Assembly (NCBI GenBank): GCA_003558625.1
Contig: PWPP01000018.1
Location: 1 to 15,666, forward strand
Source of the DNA: Syntrophomonas sp.
GTDB taxonomy: Bacteria > Bacillota > Syntrophomonadia > Syntrophomonadales > Syntrophomonadaceae
Direction of reading: 5' to 3'
Length of the DNA: 15,666 bases
Of the stretch, positions 1 to 7,410 are shown one piece after another. The notes under the pieces are model-generated. The model did not search any database, had not been told where the DNA came from, and saw only the letters and a list, made by a program, of their open reading frames with translations. The position numbers were made by a program, and so were the translations under genes. Position 1 is the first letter of the stretch. Every line of letters begins with the position of its first letter.

Positions 1-1617
1 GACTTCGATAGGATCAATGCCGTTATCCAGCGACTTGCTCATCTTGCGACCCAAAGCATCCAGCACCAGCCCGTGAATATTAACATATTTAAAGGGTATA
101 TCTCCGGCCTGCTCAAGCCCGGAGAAAATCATGCGGGCCACCCAGAAAAATATAATATCCCGGCCCGTAACCAGAACACTGGTAGGATAAAAATACTGCA
201 TATCCCTGGTATCATCCGGCCACCCCAAGGTGGAAAAAGGCCACAATGCGCTGCTGAACCAGGTGTCCAGCACATCCTCATCCTGCTTTATTTCACTGGA
301 AGAACAGGAGGGGCATGAAACCGGATCCTCCTTGCTGACAATGACCTCGCCACAATCGGAACAATACCATACCGGAATCCGGTGCCCCCACCATAACTGA
401 CGGGAAATACACCAGTCCCGGATGTTTTCCATCCAGTTTAAGTACACCCGGGTAAAGCGTTCGGGCACAAATTCGATATCTCCCTTTACCACTGCGTCTA
501 TGGCCGGTTCGGCCAAGGGTTTCATCTTGACAAACCACTGGGTGGATACCCGTGGTTCAATCACGGTATTGCAGCGCTGGCAGTGGCCTACAGCATGCCG
601 GTAGTCCTCTACTTTTACCAGAAAGCCTTCCTGGTTTAAGTCTTCCACGATCTGCTTGCGACAGGTATAGCGGTCCATGCCCTGGTAGGGCCCAGCATTT
701 TCATTCATTACTCCGGATTCATCCATGGCCAGAATCAATTCCAGACCATGAGTCTCCCCCAGTTCAAAATCATTGGGGTCATGGGCGGGTGTAATCTTCA
801 AGGCCCCGGTGCCAAATTCCATGTCTACATAAGCATCCCCCACCACCGGGATTCTTCTTCCCAGCACCGGCAAAATTACTTGGGATCCGATCAAGTGCCG
901 GTATCTTTCATCTTCCGGATGCACAGCCACTCCGCTGTCACCCAGGATGGTCTCCGGCCTGGTGGTGGCTATGACTAGAAATTCATTGCGGTCTTCTACC
1001 GGATATTTAACATACCACAAATGGCCTTCCTTTTCCTCATGTTCCACCTCAATATCCGATATGGCCGTATGACATCGGGGACACCAGTTAATAATATAGT
1101 CCCCCTGGTAGATTAATCCCTTTTCATATAAATTAACAAAGGTATCCCGGACCGCCCGGGAACAGCCTTCATCCATGGTAAACCTTTCCCGGGTCCAGTC
1201 ACAGGAAGAACCAAGCATTTTTAACTGGTTGGTAATCAAACTGCCATAATTATGCTTCCATTCCCATACCCGCTCTACAAACTTCTCCCGGCCCAGGTCT
1301 CCCTTGATTAGACCTTCGGCGGCCAAAGACTCTTCCACCCGGGCCTGGGTCGCAATGCCGGCATGATCCGTGCCCGGAAGCCAGAGGGCATTGTAGCCCT
1401 GCATCCTCCGCCAGCGGGTCAGGATGTCCTGCAGGGTGTTGTTAAGAGCGTGCCCCAGGTGCAGTGTACCCGTTACATTGGGAGGGGGCATAACGATAGA
1501 AAAAGGGGGTTTCTCAAATTTATCCTCGGGAACAAAGCAGTTATGTTCCAACCAGAAATGGTACCATTTTTGTTCCACCACTCCGGGATTATAAACACTG
1601 GCCATGTCTTTGGTCAT
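1..1617 (-). CDS. valS: Valyl-tRNA synthetase, N-terminal 539 residues (runs off left edge)
   Basis: This cytoplasmic class Ia enzyme charges tRNA-Val with valine using ATP. The frame is open from ATG 1617 to base 1. Residues 53-56 are HLGH (the HIGH signature), preceded by PPPNVTG. KMSKS is at about 525-529, coded by bases 31-45. Between them lie the CP1 editing region and two zinc-type knuckles (CQRC; CSDC with CPSC), then the LDTWFSSALWPF block typical of ValRS. The family is usually about 880 residues, so the C-terminal anticodon-binding and coiled-coil parts lie outside the window. ATG 1617 is chosen because TAAGGAGG sits about 7 bases upstream; a second in-frame ATG at 1605 lacks this. 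Identification is certain. Its divergent neighbour is the SEC-C gene. No T-box leader is visible, although valS often has one in Firmicutes. Confidence 0.97.
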   Translation of the reverse strand, partial: MTKDMASVYNPGVVEQKWYHFWLEHNCFVPEDKFEKPPFSIVMPPPNVTGTLHLGHALNNTLQDILTRWRRMQGYNALWLPGTDHAGIATQARVEESLAAEGLIKGDLGREKFVERVWEWKHNYGSLITNQLKMLGSSCDWTRERFTMDEGCSRAVRDTFVNLYEKGLIYQGDYIINWCPRCHTAISDIEVEHEEKEGHLWYVKYPVEDRNEFLVIATTRPETILGDSGVAVHPEDERYRHLIGSQVILPVLGRRIPVVGDAYVDMEFGTGALKITPAHDPNDFELGETHGLELILAMDESGVMNENAGPYQGMDRYTCRKQIVEDLNQEGFLVKVEDYRHAVGHCQRCNTVIEPRVSTQWFVKMKPLAEPAIDAVVKGDIEFVPERFTRVYLNWMENIRDWCISRQLWWGHRIPVWYCSDCGEVIVSKEDPVSCPSCSSSEIKQDEDVLDTWFSSALWPFSTLGWPDDTRDMQYFYPTSVLVTGRDIIFFWVARMIFSGLEQAGDIPFKYVNIHGLVLDALGRKMSKSLDNGIDPIEV

Positions 1618-1675
1618 ACTATTTCCTCCTTATCGCCTTAGACAAATATTCTCTGTATTACCCGTGATTTTTTAT

Positions 1676-1705
1676 ATTTTACTTAAACCGGGACAGACTG
1701 TGCAA
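1676..1705 (-). promoter_or_regulatory. Candidate valS promoter
   Basis: On the minus strand TTGCAC (1700-1705) is followed after 18 bases by TAAAAT (1676-1681), a 5 of 6 match to the -10 consensus. It would start transcription about 50 bases before the valS ATG. The -35 matches only the first three consensus bases, so this is a reading by eye. Confidence 0.35.
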
Positions 1706-1779
1706 GCGAAATGCAAATCAAACTACCCTGTCATGAAAAAAAACCCTGGGCACAGGCTCCCGCCCGGACATAATCTCGG

Positions 1780-1801
1780 AACCCATTGACAGGATTGGGT
1801 T
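1780..1801. repeat. Inverted repeat framing the SEC-C gene -35 box
   Basis: AACCCA (1780-1785) and TGGGTT (1796-1801) are perfect six-base complements separated by ten bases. The TTGACA -35 hexamer (1786-1791) starts inside the spacer. The position suits an operator, but six-base arms can occur by chance. Confidence 0.4.
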
Positions 1802-1815
1802 ATTGCGCTTATATA
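1786..1815 (+). promoter_or_regulatory. Promoter of the SEC-C gene
   Basis: A perfect TTGACA (1786-1791) is followed after 18 bases by TATATA (1810-1815, 4 of 6). Transcription would begin near 1822 and give a leader of about 30 bases before ATG 1853. This is the only visible promoter for the single plus-strand gene. Confidence 0.55.
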
Positions 1816-1816
1816 T

Positions 1817-1828
1817 GTTAAGCTTAAC
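1817..1828. repeat. Perfect 12-base palindrome at the predicted SEC-C transcription start
   Basis: GTTAAGCTTAAC is a perfect palindrome lying just downstream of the -10 box and covering the expected start point. The position fits a small dimeric repressor site, but no regulator gene is adjacent. Function is inferred only from position. Confidence 0.4.
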
Positions 1829-1852
1829 CTAAAAATATTGCAGGAGGAAGCA

Positions 1853-3127
1853 ATGGCAAAAAAAAGTGTGGGCAGAAATGAACCTTGCCCCTGTGGAAGC
1901 GGTAAAAAATATAAGAAATGCTGTCAGGACATCATGGACCTGGATATCAGCTCCATCGATCCCTTCAGCCGGCATAACGAAATTGTAACGTCTATGAAAA
2001 TGAAATTAGACAATTATTACCAGGGAGAAATAAAAAAATATCGTCGGGAAGCCCAGGTTTTTTTTATGAGTCATGCTGTGGAGGATCTTTTGCCCCGGGA
2101 CCAGGAAACCATTTTTTCCGATTACCTCTGGTTTGATTTTCATCCAAGCCCTACCTTGACGACCTGGGGCATGAAATACCTGGATACCCACGGAGAGTTC
2201 CTCAACCCCCATCTCAGAAAAGGACTGGAAGTTCTGTCTGCTTCATACCTCTCCGTTTACCAGCTAACCGGAGTGGAAACCGGCAGGATCTTGCTCCGGG
2301 ATTTATTCTTGCACAAGGATTATACTGCAACCACCCCGGAAGCGCTGGAGCTTGAAACCGGCCAGGAGGATATCCTCATCCTGGGACGCTTGCTCCCCTT
2401 CGACGATATTAACATTTTCTCCGGCATGGTTTTGGCCCTGAGCAGCAAAGCCGGAGAAACAGAGTTTATCCGGCAGCATGTAAGATATTTGCATCACCTT
2501 TATCCGGACCTGGACATTCATTCCCTGCTGAAGGATAAAGGTCCGGTCCTTTATGGCATCTTTAATCATGCCCAGAAAAAGCAGCTGTTGAACCTGCATG
2601 ACTACCGGGTGACAGCATTAACTCCGGGGGCAAGCGATGCCATTGCAAAAACCATCTGCCGGTCCGGTAGCGGTTATGACCTGGTGCATGATTTGGCCGG
2701 CAAACTCTGGTTTAAACCCCAGGGGGAAAACCGGGGCTATGTCCGGCTGGTTTTAGCGCCTGACCACGTATTATCCTGTGCCGATGTGCTGGAAGATGTC
2801 CTGTGGTTAGAGCAGCAGGTGCAAGAATGGCTCCCCGAAAATGACGGGGCCATCGCAATCAACAGCCAACTCCTGGACAGTCCGCCCGACCAGCAGTGGT
2901 TAGAGGAATGGTTTACACTCAGTAAAGACCGGGAATTTGAAAAATGGTTCATCACCCCTCACCGGGAACTCAAGGGGCTTCCCCCCCAGGAGATGCTGCA
3001 ACAAGAGGACGGGGTTCTGGAAATACAGCGTTTGTTAGAGCAGGTCGAAAAAGACACATCCAATGATGAAGTCAAGGAATTCGTGCATTATATAAAACAG
3101 AGAATCGAGTATGCAGCCGGGAGTTAA
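1853..3127 (+). CDS. SEC-C zinc-motif protein of unknown function (424 aa)
   Basis: Residues 7-24 form a textbook SEC-C motif, GRNEPCPCGSGKKYKKCC, with the Cys-X-Cys and Cys-Cys ligands at C12, C14, C23 and C24. In other proteins this fold binds zinc, as at the SecA tail where it contacts SecB and ribosomes. The remaining 400 residues carry no enzyme motif I recognise. Residues about 85-190 (with WFDF at 93-96) closely parallel the right-edge protein. Near the C-terminus, a W-x(2)-TP-x(3)-L-x-G-x-P segment followed by a helix resembles the degenerate 'W..tP...L.GktP.ea' tail seen in many SEC-C and antitoxin-like proteins. No signal peptide or membrane segment is seen, so it is probably cytoplasmic. 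ATG 1853 is chosen because AGGAGG (1842-1847) precedes it; an in-frame TTG at 1838 overlaps that site. The stop overlaps the converging permease stop. Confidence 0.85.
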   Translation: MAKKSVGRNEPCPCGSGKKYKKCCQDIMDLDISSIDPFSRHNEIVTSMKMKLDNYYQGEIKKYRREAQVFFMSHAVEDLLPRDQETIFSDYLWFDFHPSPTLTTWGMKYLDTHGEFLNPHLRKGLEVLSASYLSVYQLTGVETGRILLRDLFLHKDYTATTPEALELETGQEDILILGRLLPFDDINIFSGMVLALSSKAGETEFIRQHVRYLHHLYPDLDIHSLLKDKGPVLYGIFNHAQKKQLLNLHDYRVTALTPGASDAIAKTICRSGSGYDLVHDLAGKLWFKPQGENRGYVRLVLAPDHVLSCADVLEDVLWLEQQVQEWLPENDGAIAINSQLLDSPPDQQWLEEWFTLSKDREFEKWFITPHRELKGLPPQEMLQQEDGVLEIQRLLEQVEKDTSNDEVKEFVHYIKQRIEYAAGS

Positions 3128-4233
3128 GGTAGTTTTTTCTTAAACTTCACAATGCTAATAGCCAAAAACAACACCGAAAACACGATCAGGGCCACAACCT
3201 GGCCGTATAGATACTGCAACCCTATCCCTTTTAAGACGATGCCCCGGATAATATCCAGATAGTAAGTCAGGGGGATGATACAGCTGATGTACCAGATGAT
3301 TTCAGGCATGGCTTCCCGGGGAAACATAAACCCAGACAACAGGATGCTGGGCAGCATAATAAAAAAAGACATCTGAAAGGCCTGCATCTGGTTTTTGGCA
3401 AAATTGGATATTAAAATCCCCAACCCCAGTGAAGCCGTGATAAAGAACAGGGTAAGAAAATAAAGTTCCAGCAGACTTCCCCGAATGGGAACCTGGAAAA
3501 TAAGCACCCCCACCAGTAACGCTACGGTAATCTGCAGATAACCTAAAACAATATATGGCAGAATCTTTCCAATCATTAGTTCATAGGGCCGGATCGGAGT
3601 AACCATTAACTGCTCCAGGGTTCCCCGTTCTCTTTCCCGGACAATGGCAATGGCAGTGATAATCACCATGGTCATGGTAACAATGATACCTAAAATCGCC
3701 GGGACCATATAGTACGCCGTAATGCCATCGGGATTATACCAGGGACGAACTCGGATGTCATAGGGTAGCTCAGCCCCCCCCAGGCGCTGGCTCAATATCT
3801 CCTGGGACTTAACCAAACCGATGGAATTAGCCACCGCCATGGCCTGATTGGCTACCATATTGTCACTGGCATCTACCAGCACCTGCAGGGGAGCACTCTG
3901 GTTTCGGTTCAGCCTCTCGGCAAAATCAGGGGGGAAAATAAAGCCCACCTGTGCTTGACCACTGTCGATCATCTGGTTGACTTCCTGGTAATTAGACGCT
4001 ACATAAAGAATATCAAAATACTGGGAGGCAGAAAATGCCTGCAGCATCTCCCTGCTCTCCACCGTTAAGGACTGGTCAAAAACTACACTGGGGATATGTT
4101 TTACCTCAGTCTGGATAGCATAACCAAAAAGAAGCAACTGCACCAGTGGCAGCATGAAAATCAAGGCCAGGGTCATCCGGTCCCGCCTCATTTGTATGAC
4201 TTCTTTTTTCACTACGGCCAGAATGCGGCTCAT
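3124..4233 (-). CDS. ABC-2 type exporter permease, YbhR/YhhJ-like (369 aa)
   Basis: This is the inner-membrane channel subunit of a drug- or lipid-type ABC exporter. One helix at about 21-40 is followed by a large extracytoplasmic domain of about 130 residues. A C-terminal bundle follows, at roughly 175-198, 225-248, 255-276, 287-328 and 343-362. The ERERGTLEQLMVTP stretch at 200-213, just after the second helix, is the conserved ABC-2 cytoplasmic coupling segment of the YbhS/YbhR group. The length is normal for that group. The ATG overlaps the stop of the upstream ATPase (ATGA), implying translational coupling. It is the last gene of the exporter operon and converges on the SEC-C gene with overlapping stops. 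YbhFSR systems have two such permeases, but only this one is present, so it may act as a homodimer. The substrate is unknown. Confidence 0.9.
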   Translation of the reverse strand: MSRILAVVKKEVIQMRRDRMTLALIFMLPLVQLLLFGYAIQTEVKHIPSVVFDQSLTVESREMLQAFSASQYFDILYVASNYQEVNQMIDSGQAQVGFIFPPDFAERLNRNQSAPLQVLVDASDNMVANQAMAVANSIGLVKSQEILSQRLGGAELPYDIRVRPWYNPDGITAYYMVPAILGIIVTMTMVIITAIAIVRERERGTLEQLMVTPIRPYELMIGKILPYIVLGYLQITVALLVGVLIFQVPIRGSLLELYFLTLFFITASLGLGILISNFAKNQMQAFQMSFFIMLPSILLSGFMFPREAMPEIIWYISCIIPLTYYLDIIRGIVLKGIGLQYLYGQVVALIVFSVLFLAISIVKFKKKLP

Positions 4234-5144
4234 GTTTCACTCCTCTTTTCCCTGGCAAGAGCAATAAATACCTCTTCCAGCCCCGGCCGAACCAGATGGG
4301 CTTCCACACCCAGGGCCTCTTCCAAAACCGCCCGCCTGCCGGCGTCCTGCAGCAGGATATGCAGCCTCTCTCCCCGCACGATACATTCTTTGACATAGGG
4401 CAGAGCCTCAATTTCAGCCAAGCGGTCCATAAAAGATTCCAGCTTTATTTCCACTAAAATTCCCTGCAGGGTGTTTTCCTTTAAATTCTCCGGGGAATCA
4501 TGGGCGATAAGCTTTCCTTCAGACAGAAAGGCCACTTTGTTACACCGTTCCGCTTCATCCATAAAATGGGTGCTGACAATCACGGTTTTGCCCTCATTGG
4601 CCAGATTCTGGATCAGGGAAAAAAACTTTTTCCTACTCCCCGGGCTCACCCCACTTGTTGGTTCGTCTAAAAAAAGCAACCGGGGCCTGGCAATCATGGC
4701 ACAGCCTAAAGCCAGGCGCTGCCTTAAACCCATGCTTAAAAGACCGGCCAGGTCCCCTTCCCTTTCGTTCAGAGCTACCATTTCAATCATGTGGTCAATA
4801 AAGGTTCTTCTTTCCCGCCCCGAGATACCATACAGGCCGGCATAAAAAGAGAGGTTTTCTCTAACCGTCAGCTCTTCATATAGACTAAATTTCTGGGACA
4901 TATAGGCAATCTTGGTTTTAATGATTTCGCTTTCTTTCATTAAATCCAAATCAAATATGCGCGCACTTCCGGAACTAGGCTCTAATATCCCGCACAGCAT
5001 GCGGATTAAAGTGGTTTTTCCGGCTCCGTTTGGCCCCAGGAAAGCACAGATTTCTCCCTCCCGGATTTCCATGCTCAGGGCATCAACAGCGGTAAAATCA
5101 CCAAACTGCTTGGTCAGCTCCTCGGTTTTAATAACTATGGTCAT
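4230..5144 (-). CDS. ABC exporter ATPase with atypical signature and D-loop (304 aa)
   Basis: This ABC nucleotide-binding subunit resembles the C-terminal half of YbhF/RbbA-type fused ATPases. Walker A is GPNGAGKT (37-44), the Q-loop glutamine is Q84 (MSQKFSLYE), Walker B is RLLFLDE (155-161) and the H-loop is STHFMDEAERC with H193. The signature is LSMGLRQ (136-142) rather than LSGGQ. The D-loop reads SGVS (164-167), with Ser in place of the usual Asp. About 70 C-terminal residues form the extra domain common in drug-export ATPases. It lies 48 bases downstream of the first ATPase and overlaps the permease start by four bases. Only a weak AGGG precedes the ATG at 5144. It probably pairs with the 5193-6104 product. 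Confidence 0.92.
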   Translation of the reverse strand: MTIVIKTEELTKQFGDFTAVDALSMEIREGEICAFLGPNGAGKTTLIRMLCGILEPSSGSARIFDLDLMKESEIIKTKIAYMSQKFSLYEELTVRENLSFYAGLYGISGRERRTFIDHMIEMVALNEREGDLAGLLSMGLRQRLALGCAMIARPRLLFLDEPTSGVSPGSRKKFFSLIQNLANEGKTVIVSTHFMDEAERCNKVAFLSEGKLIAHDSPENLKENTLQGILVEIKLESFMDRLAEIEALPYVKECIVRGERLHILLQDAGRRAVLEEALGVEAHLVRPGLEEVFIALAREKRSET

Positions 5145-5192
5145 GCTTTTCCCTGATTAAAGGCTGTTGTTTTTGCATTTTGCTCTCAATCC

Positions 5193-6104
5193 TTAGAGCC
5201 CCCGCTCCCCTTCATAAAACAAAAACACATCTTCCATGGTAGGATGTACCCGCTTCAGATTGCCGGTATCTTTCATCCCTCTCCTGCTTATATATTTCAT
5301 GATGGCGCAGGCTTCGGGCCAATTTGGTGCCATCATTAACCGGTAGCGATCTCCATAAAAACTGTCCCCCTGCAATCCTTCCAGGTCTTTAAAAAAATCG
5401 GGGTCCCGGGAGGATATTTTTACTTCCCATACCGTACAGGGAAACCCCTCCTTTATTTTACCGGGGGTTCCCCGGATCATAATTCGCCCCTGGTTAATGA
5501 TCACCACCTGGTTGCATAGTTCCGCTTCATCCATATAGGCCGTTGAAACCAGTATACTTGTTCCCTCCCTGTTTAGGCGATAGAGAATTTTCCAGAAATC
5601 CTGGCGGGATTCGGGATCTACGCCGTGGGTAGGTTCATCCAGCAATAACAGCCGGGGCCGGTTAATCAGGGCACAGGTGAGGGCCAGCTTTTGTTTCATG
5701 CCCCCGGAAAGATCAGCGGTAAGCCGATTCTTATATGCAAGCAGACCGGTAATATCCAATATCTCTTCCGCCCGCCGGACCAGGAGGCGGTTTTCTACTT
5801 CATACATGGCACCGAAAAAAGAGAGGTTTTCCATTACCCTCAAATCGTCATATAAGCTGAATCGTTGGGGCATATACCCCATGTGTATTCGTGCATGCTC
5901 AATTTGTGCCTGTTCATAACCTAAAACCTTAAATTCTCCGCTGTCAGGGTTTACCAGCCCGCACAGCATGCGTATCAAGGTGGTTTTTCCGGCACCATCC
6001 GGTCCCAACAATGCCAGAATATCTCCCGGATCCAGGCATAGATCTGCATCCGTCACTGCGGCGATATGGTCAAACTGCTTGCATAATTTCCGGGCCCTGA
6101 TCAT
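5193..6104 (-). CDS. ABC exporter ATPase lacking the H-loop histidine (303 aa)
   Basis: This ABC nucleotide-binding subunit resembles the N-terminal half of YbhF/RbbA-type ATPases. Walker A is GPDGAGKT (34-41), the Q-loop is MPQRFSLYD (Q80), the signature is LSGGMKQ (132-138), Walker B is RLLLLDE (151-157) and the D-loop is HGVD (160-163). The switch-region histidine is replaced by alanine: STAYMDEAE, A189. To my knowledge this change recurs in the N-terminal halves of the YbhF/RbbA family, so it is more likely a family trait than a recent lesion. Its ATG shares one base with the stop of the membrane-fusion gene (TAATG), indicating tight coupling. With the next ATPase it would form a heterodimeric motor for the downstream permease. 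Confidence 0.92.
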   Translation of the reverse strand: MIRARKLCKQFDHIAAVTDADLCLDPGDILALLGPDGAGKTTLIRMLCGLVNPDSGEFKVLGYEQAQIEHARIHMGYMPQRFSLYDDLRVMENLSFFGAMYEVENRLLVRRAEEILDITGLLAYKNRLTADLSGGMKQKLALTCALINRPRLLLLDEPTHGVDPESRQDFWKILYRLNREGTSILVSTAYMDEAELCNQVVIINQGRIMIRGTPGKIKEGFPCTVWEVKISSRDPDFFKDLEGLQGDSFYGDRYRLMMAPNWPEACAIMKYISRRGMKDTGNLKRVHPTMEDVFLFYEGERGL

Positions 6105-7222
6105 TATTGGCTCCTAGGGCCAAAGACCACATCTGCCGGCATACCGGGTTTTAAAAATCCCTGCAGGTTTCCGGCTGTAATTTTAACGGCAAAAACAATG
6201 TTGGCCCTTTCATTGTCTGTCTGTATCATTTTAGGGGTAAATTCTCCCCGCTGGGCGATTTCCTCCACGATACCGGTAAACTCCTTATCCAAACCACTAA
6301 CGGTAAACGTCACCGCCTGGCCCATACGAACAATAGGCAGGTCTTCGGTGGGAATATAGACTCGGATATAGACTTCATCCAGGTCGGCTATCGTCGCCAC
6401 CTTGCTTCCTGCCGGCAGGTATTCGCCTGTTTCGTAATTGAGAAAGAGAACCACTCCCTTGATGGGGGAAACCAGTACCAGATCATTTAAAACCATGTCG
6501 GTGGCCTGCAAAACGGCCAGGGTCTGCTCCCATTCAGCCTCTAAAACCCGGGAATAGCTTTGTTCCATTACAGCCCGGGCTTTTTCCGTTCCGGCATAAG
6601 CCTGTTCCAAAACAGACAGCGCCTGATCCATGCCGGCCTCAGCCTGCTTCACCGCCGCTTCACTACTCCCTGCCTGCAATATTTCCACCTGCCGCCTGAC
6701 TTCTTCCAATTGCCATGAAGATAGCGCCCCATTTTCATAAAGGATTTTACTTCTCTCATAATGTAAACGGGCTGCAGCCAGATTGATATCATTAATTCTT
6801 TTACCGGCTTCAGCCTGGTCCAACAAAGACCGGGATAAGGCTACTCCCGCCTGGGCCTGGGCCAGGACGGACGAGGCCGAACGCAGACCGGCCCTGGCCT
6901 GCTCCTGCACCGAGGCCTGTTCCTGTATTTTGGCCTCTGCCTTCATCACCCCCATGGCATCTCTTTCTCTCTGGGCTTCCAGGTCTTTGCGCTCCACCCG
7001 GGCTACCACCTGGTCCTTTTCCACCAGTTGCCCCCCGGTTATATAAAGCTCCCGCATAGTACCAGGAATGGTAGCGGTAATATCAACCTGCCTGGCCTCA
7101 ATGGTTCCACTGGCACTGACCATTGAGGTAGGGGAAGAAAAAAGCTTTGGCCCCAAAAAATACAGGGTAAAGGCCAAAGCAATGATAATAGCTGCGAGTA
7201 TTATTTTTTTCTTATCCATCAT
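6104..7222 (-). CDS. HlyD/YbhG-type membrane fusion protein (372 aa)
   Basis: This is the periplasmic or extracytoplasmic adaptor of the ABC exporter. A single N-terminal membrane anchor (about residues 7-25, after MMDKKK) is followed by the first half of a biotinyl-lipoyl domain (SGTIEARQVDITATIPGT). A long alpha-hairpin of about 190 residues follows, then the second lipoyl half (VLVSPIKGVVLFLNYETGEYL) and a beta-barrel and proximal domain. The hairpin is rich in repeated QA-x-AG units (QARAG, QAQAG, QAEAG twice, QAYAG). The frame extends to 7351, but I choose ATG 7222 (or the adjacent ATG 7219). The hydrophobic anchor starts there, a G-rich stretch lies just upstream, and the added residues would overlap the promoter at 7275-7304. 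It is the first gene of a four-gene operon. Confidence 0.88.
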   Translation of the reverse strand: MMDKKKIILAAIIIALAFTLYFLGPKLFSSPTSMVSASGTIEARQVDITATIPGTMRELYITGGQLVEKDQVVARVERKDLEAQRERDAMGVMKAEAKIQEQASVQEQARAGLRSASSVLAQAQAGVALSRSLLDQAEAGKRINDINLAAARLHYERSKILYENGALSSWQLEEVRRQVEILQAGSSEAAVKQAEAGMDQALSVLEQAYAGTEKARAVMEQSYSRVLEAEWEQTLAVLQATDMVLNDLVLVSPIKGVVLFLNYETGEYLPAGSKVATIADLDEVYIRVYIPTEDLPIVRMGQAVTFTVSGLDKEFTGIVEEIAQRGEFTPKMIQTDNERANIVFAVKITAGNLQGFLKPGMPADVVFGPRSQ

Positions 7223-7274
7223 GACCCCCACTAACCCCATCACAATATAGGCTGAATATGTTTGTTTTAGCGCC

Positions 7275-7304
7275 ATTATACCATGGGTCCATTGCCTAAA
7301 ACAA
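7275..7304 (-). promoter_or_regulatory. Extended -10 promoter of the exporter operon
   Basis: The minus strand carries a perfect extended -10, TGGTATAAT (7275-7283). A weak TTGTTT -35 (7299-7304) lies 18 bases upstream. Transcription would begin near 7268, about 46 bases before ATG 7222. The extended -10 makes this one of the clearest promoters in the window. Confidence 0.65.
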
Positions 7305-7307
7305 TGG
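7289..7307. repeat. Inverted repeat over the exporter -35 region, possible operator
   Basis: CCATTG (7289-7294) and CAATGG (7302-7307) are perfect complements with a seven-base spacer. They span the -35 region of the exporter promoter. Drug-exporter operons are often repressed by TetR-, MarR- or PadR-type dimers at such sites. No regulator gene is in this window. Confidence 0.45.
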
Positions 7308-7410
7308 CACCCGGATGGGGATAACGAACACCTGTCCGCTACCGGGCTCAAACAGCCTCGAGGGCGCTCGCGGTTTCTTCCTCAGGGAAATCAATATCAC
7401 GCTAGGAGGT

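Noticed and set aside
73..1641. Several plus-strand frames of 60-92 codons in the first 1.6 kb
   Set aside because: They lie opposite the continuous, motif-verified valS frame and are shadows of it.
1732..1770. Weak hairpin followed by eight T residues on the minus strand upstream of valS
   Set aside because: The stem is only four pairs (CCTG-TGCC-CAGG), lies upstream of the candidate valS promoter, and has no minus-strand gene feeding into it.
7223..7351. N-terminal extension of the membrane-fusion protein to 7351
   Set aside because: It would place 43 non-conserved residues before the membrane anchor and run across a strong extended -10 promoter.
7311..7410. Possible terminator after ysxC
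   Set aside because: Only four-base stems (CGAG-CGCC-CTCG, GGCT-GTTTG-AGCC) without a T tract were found.
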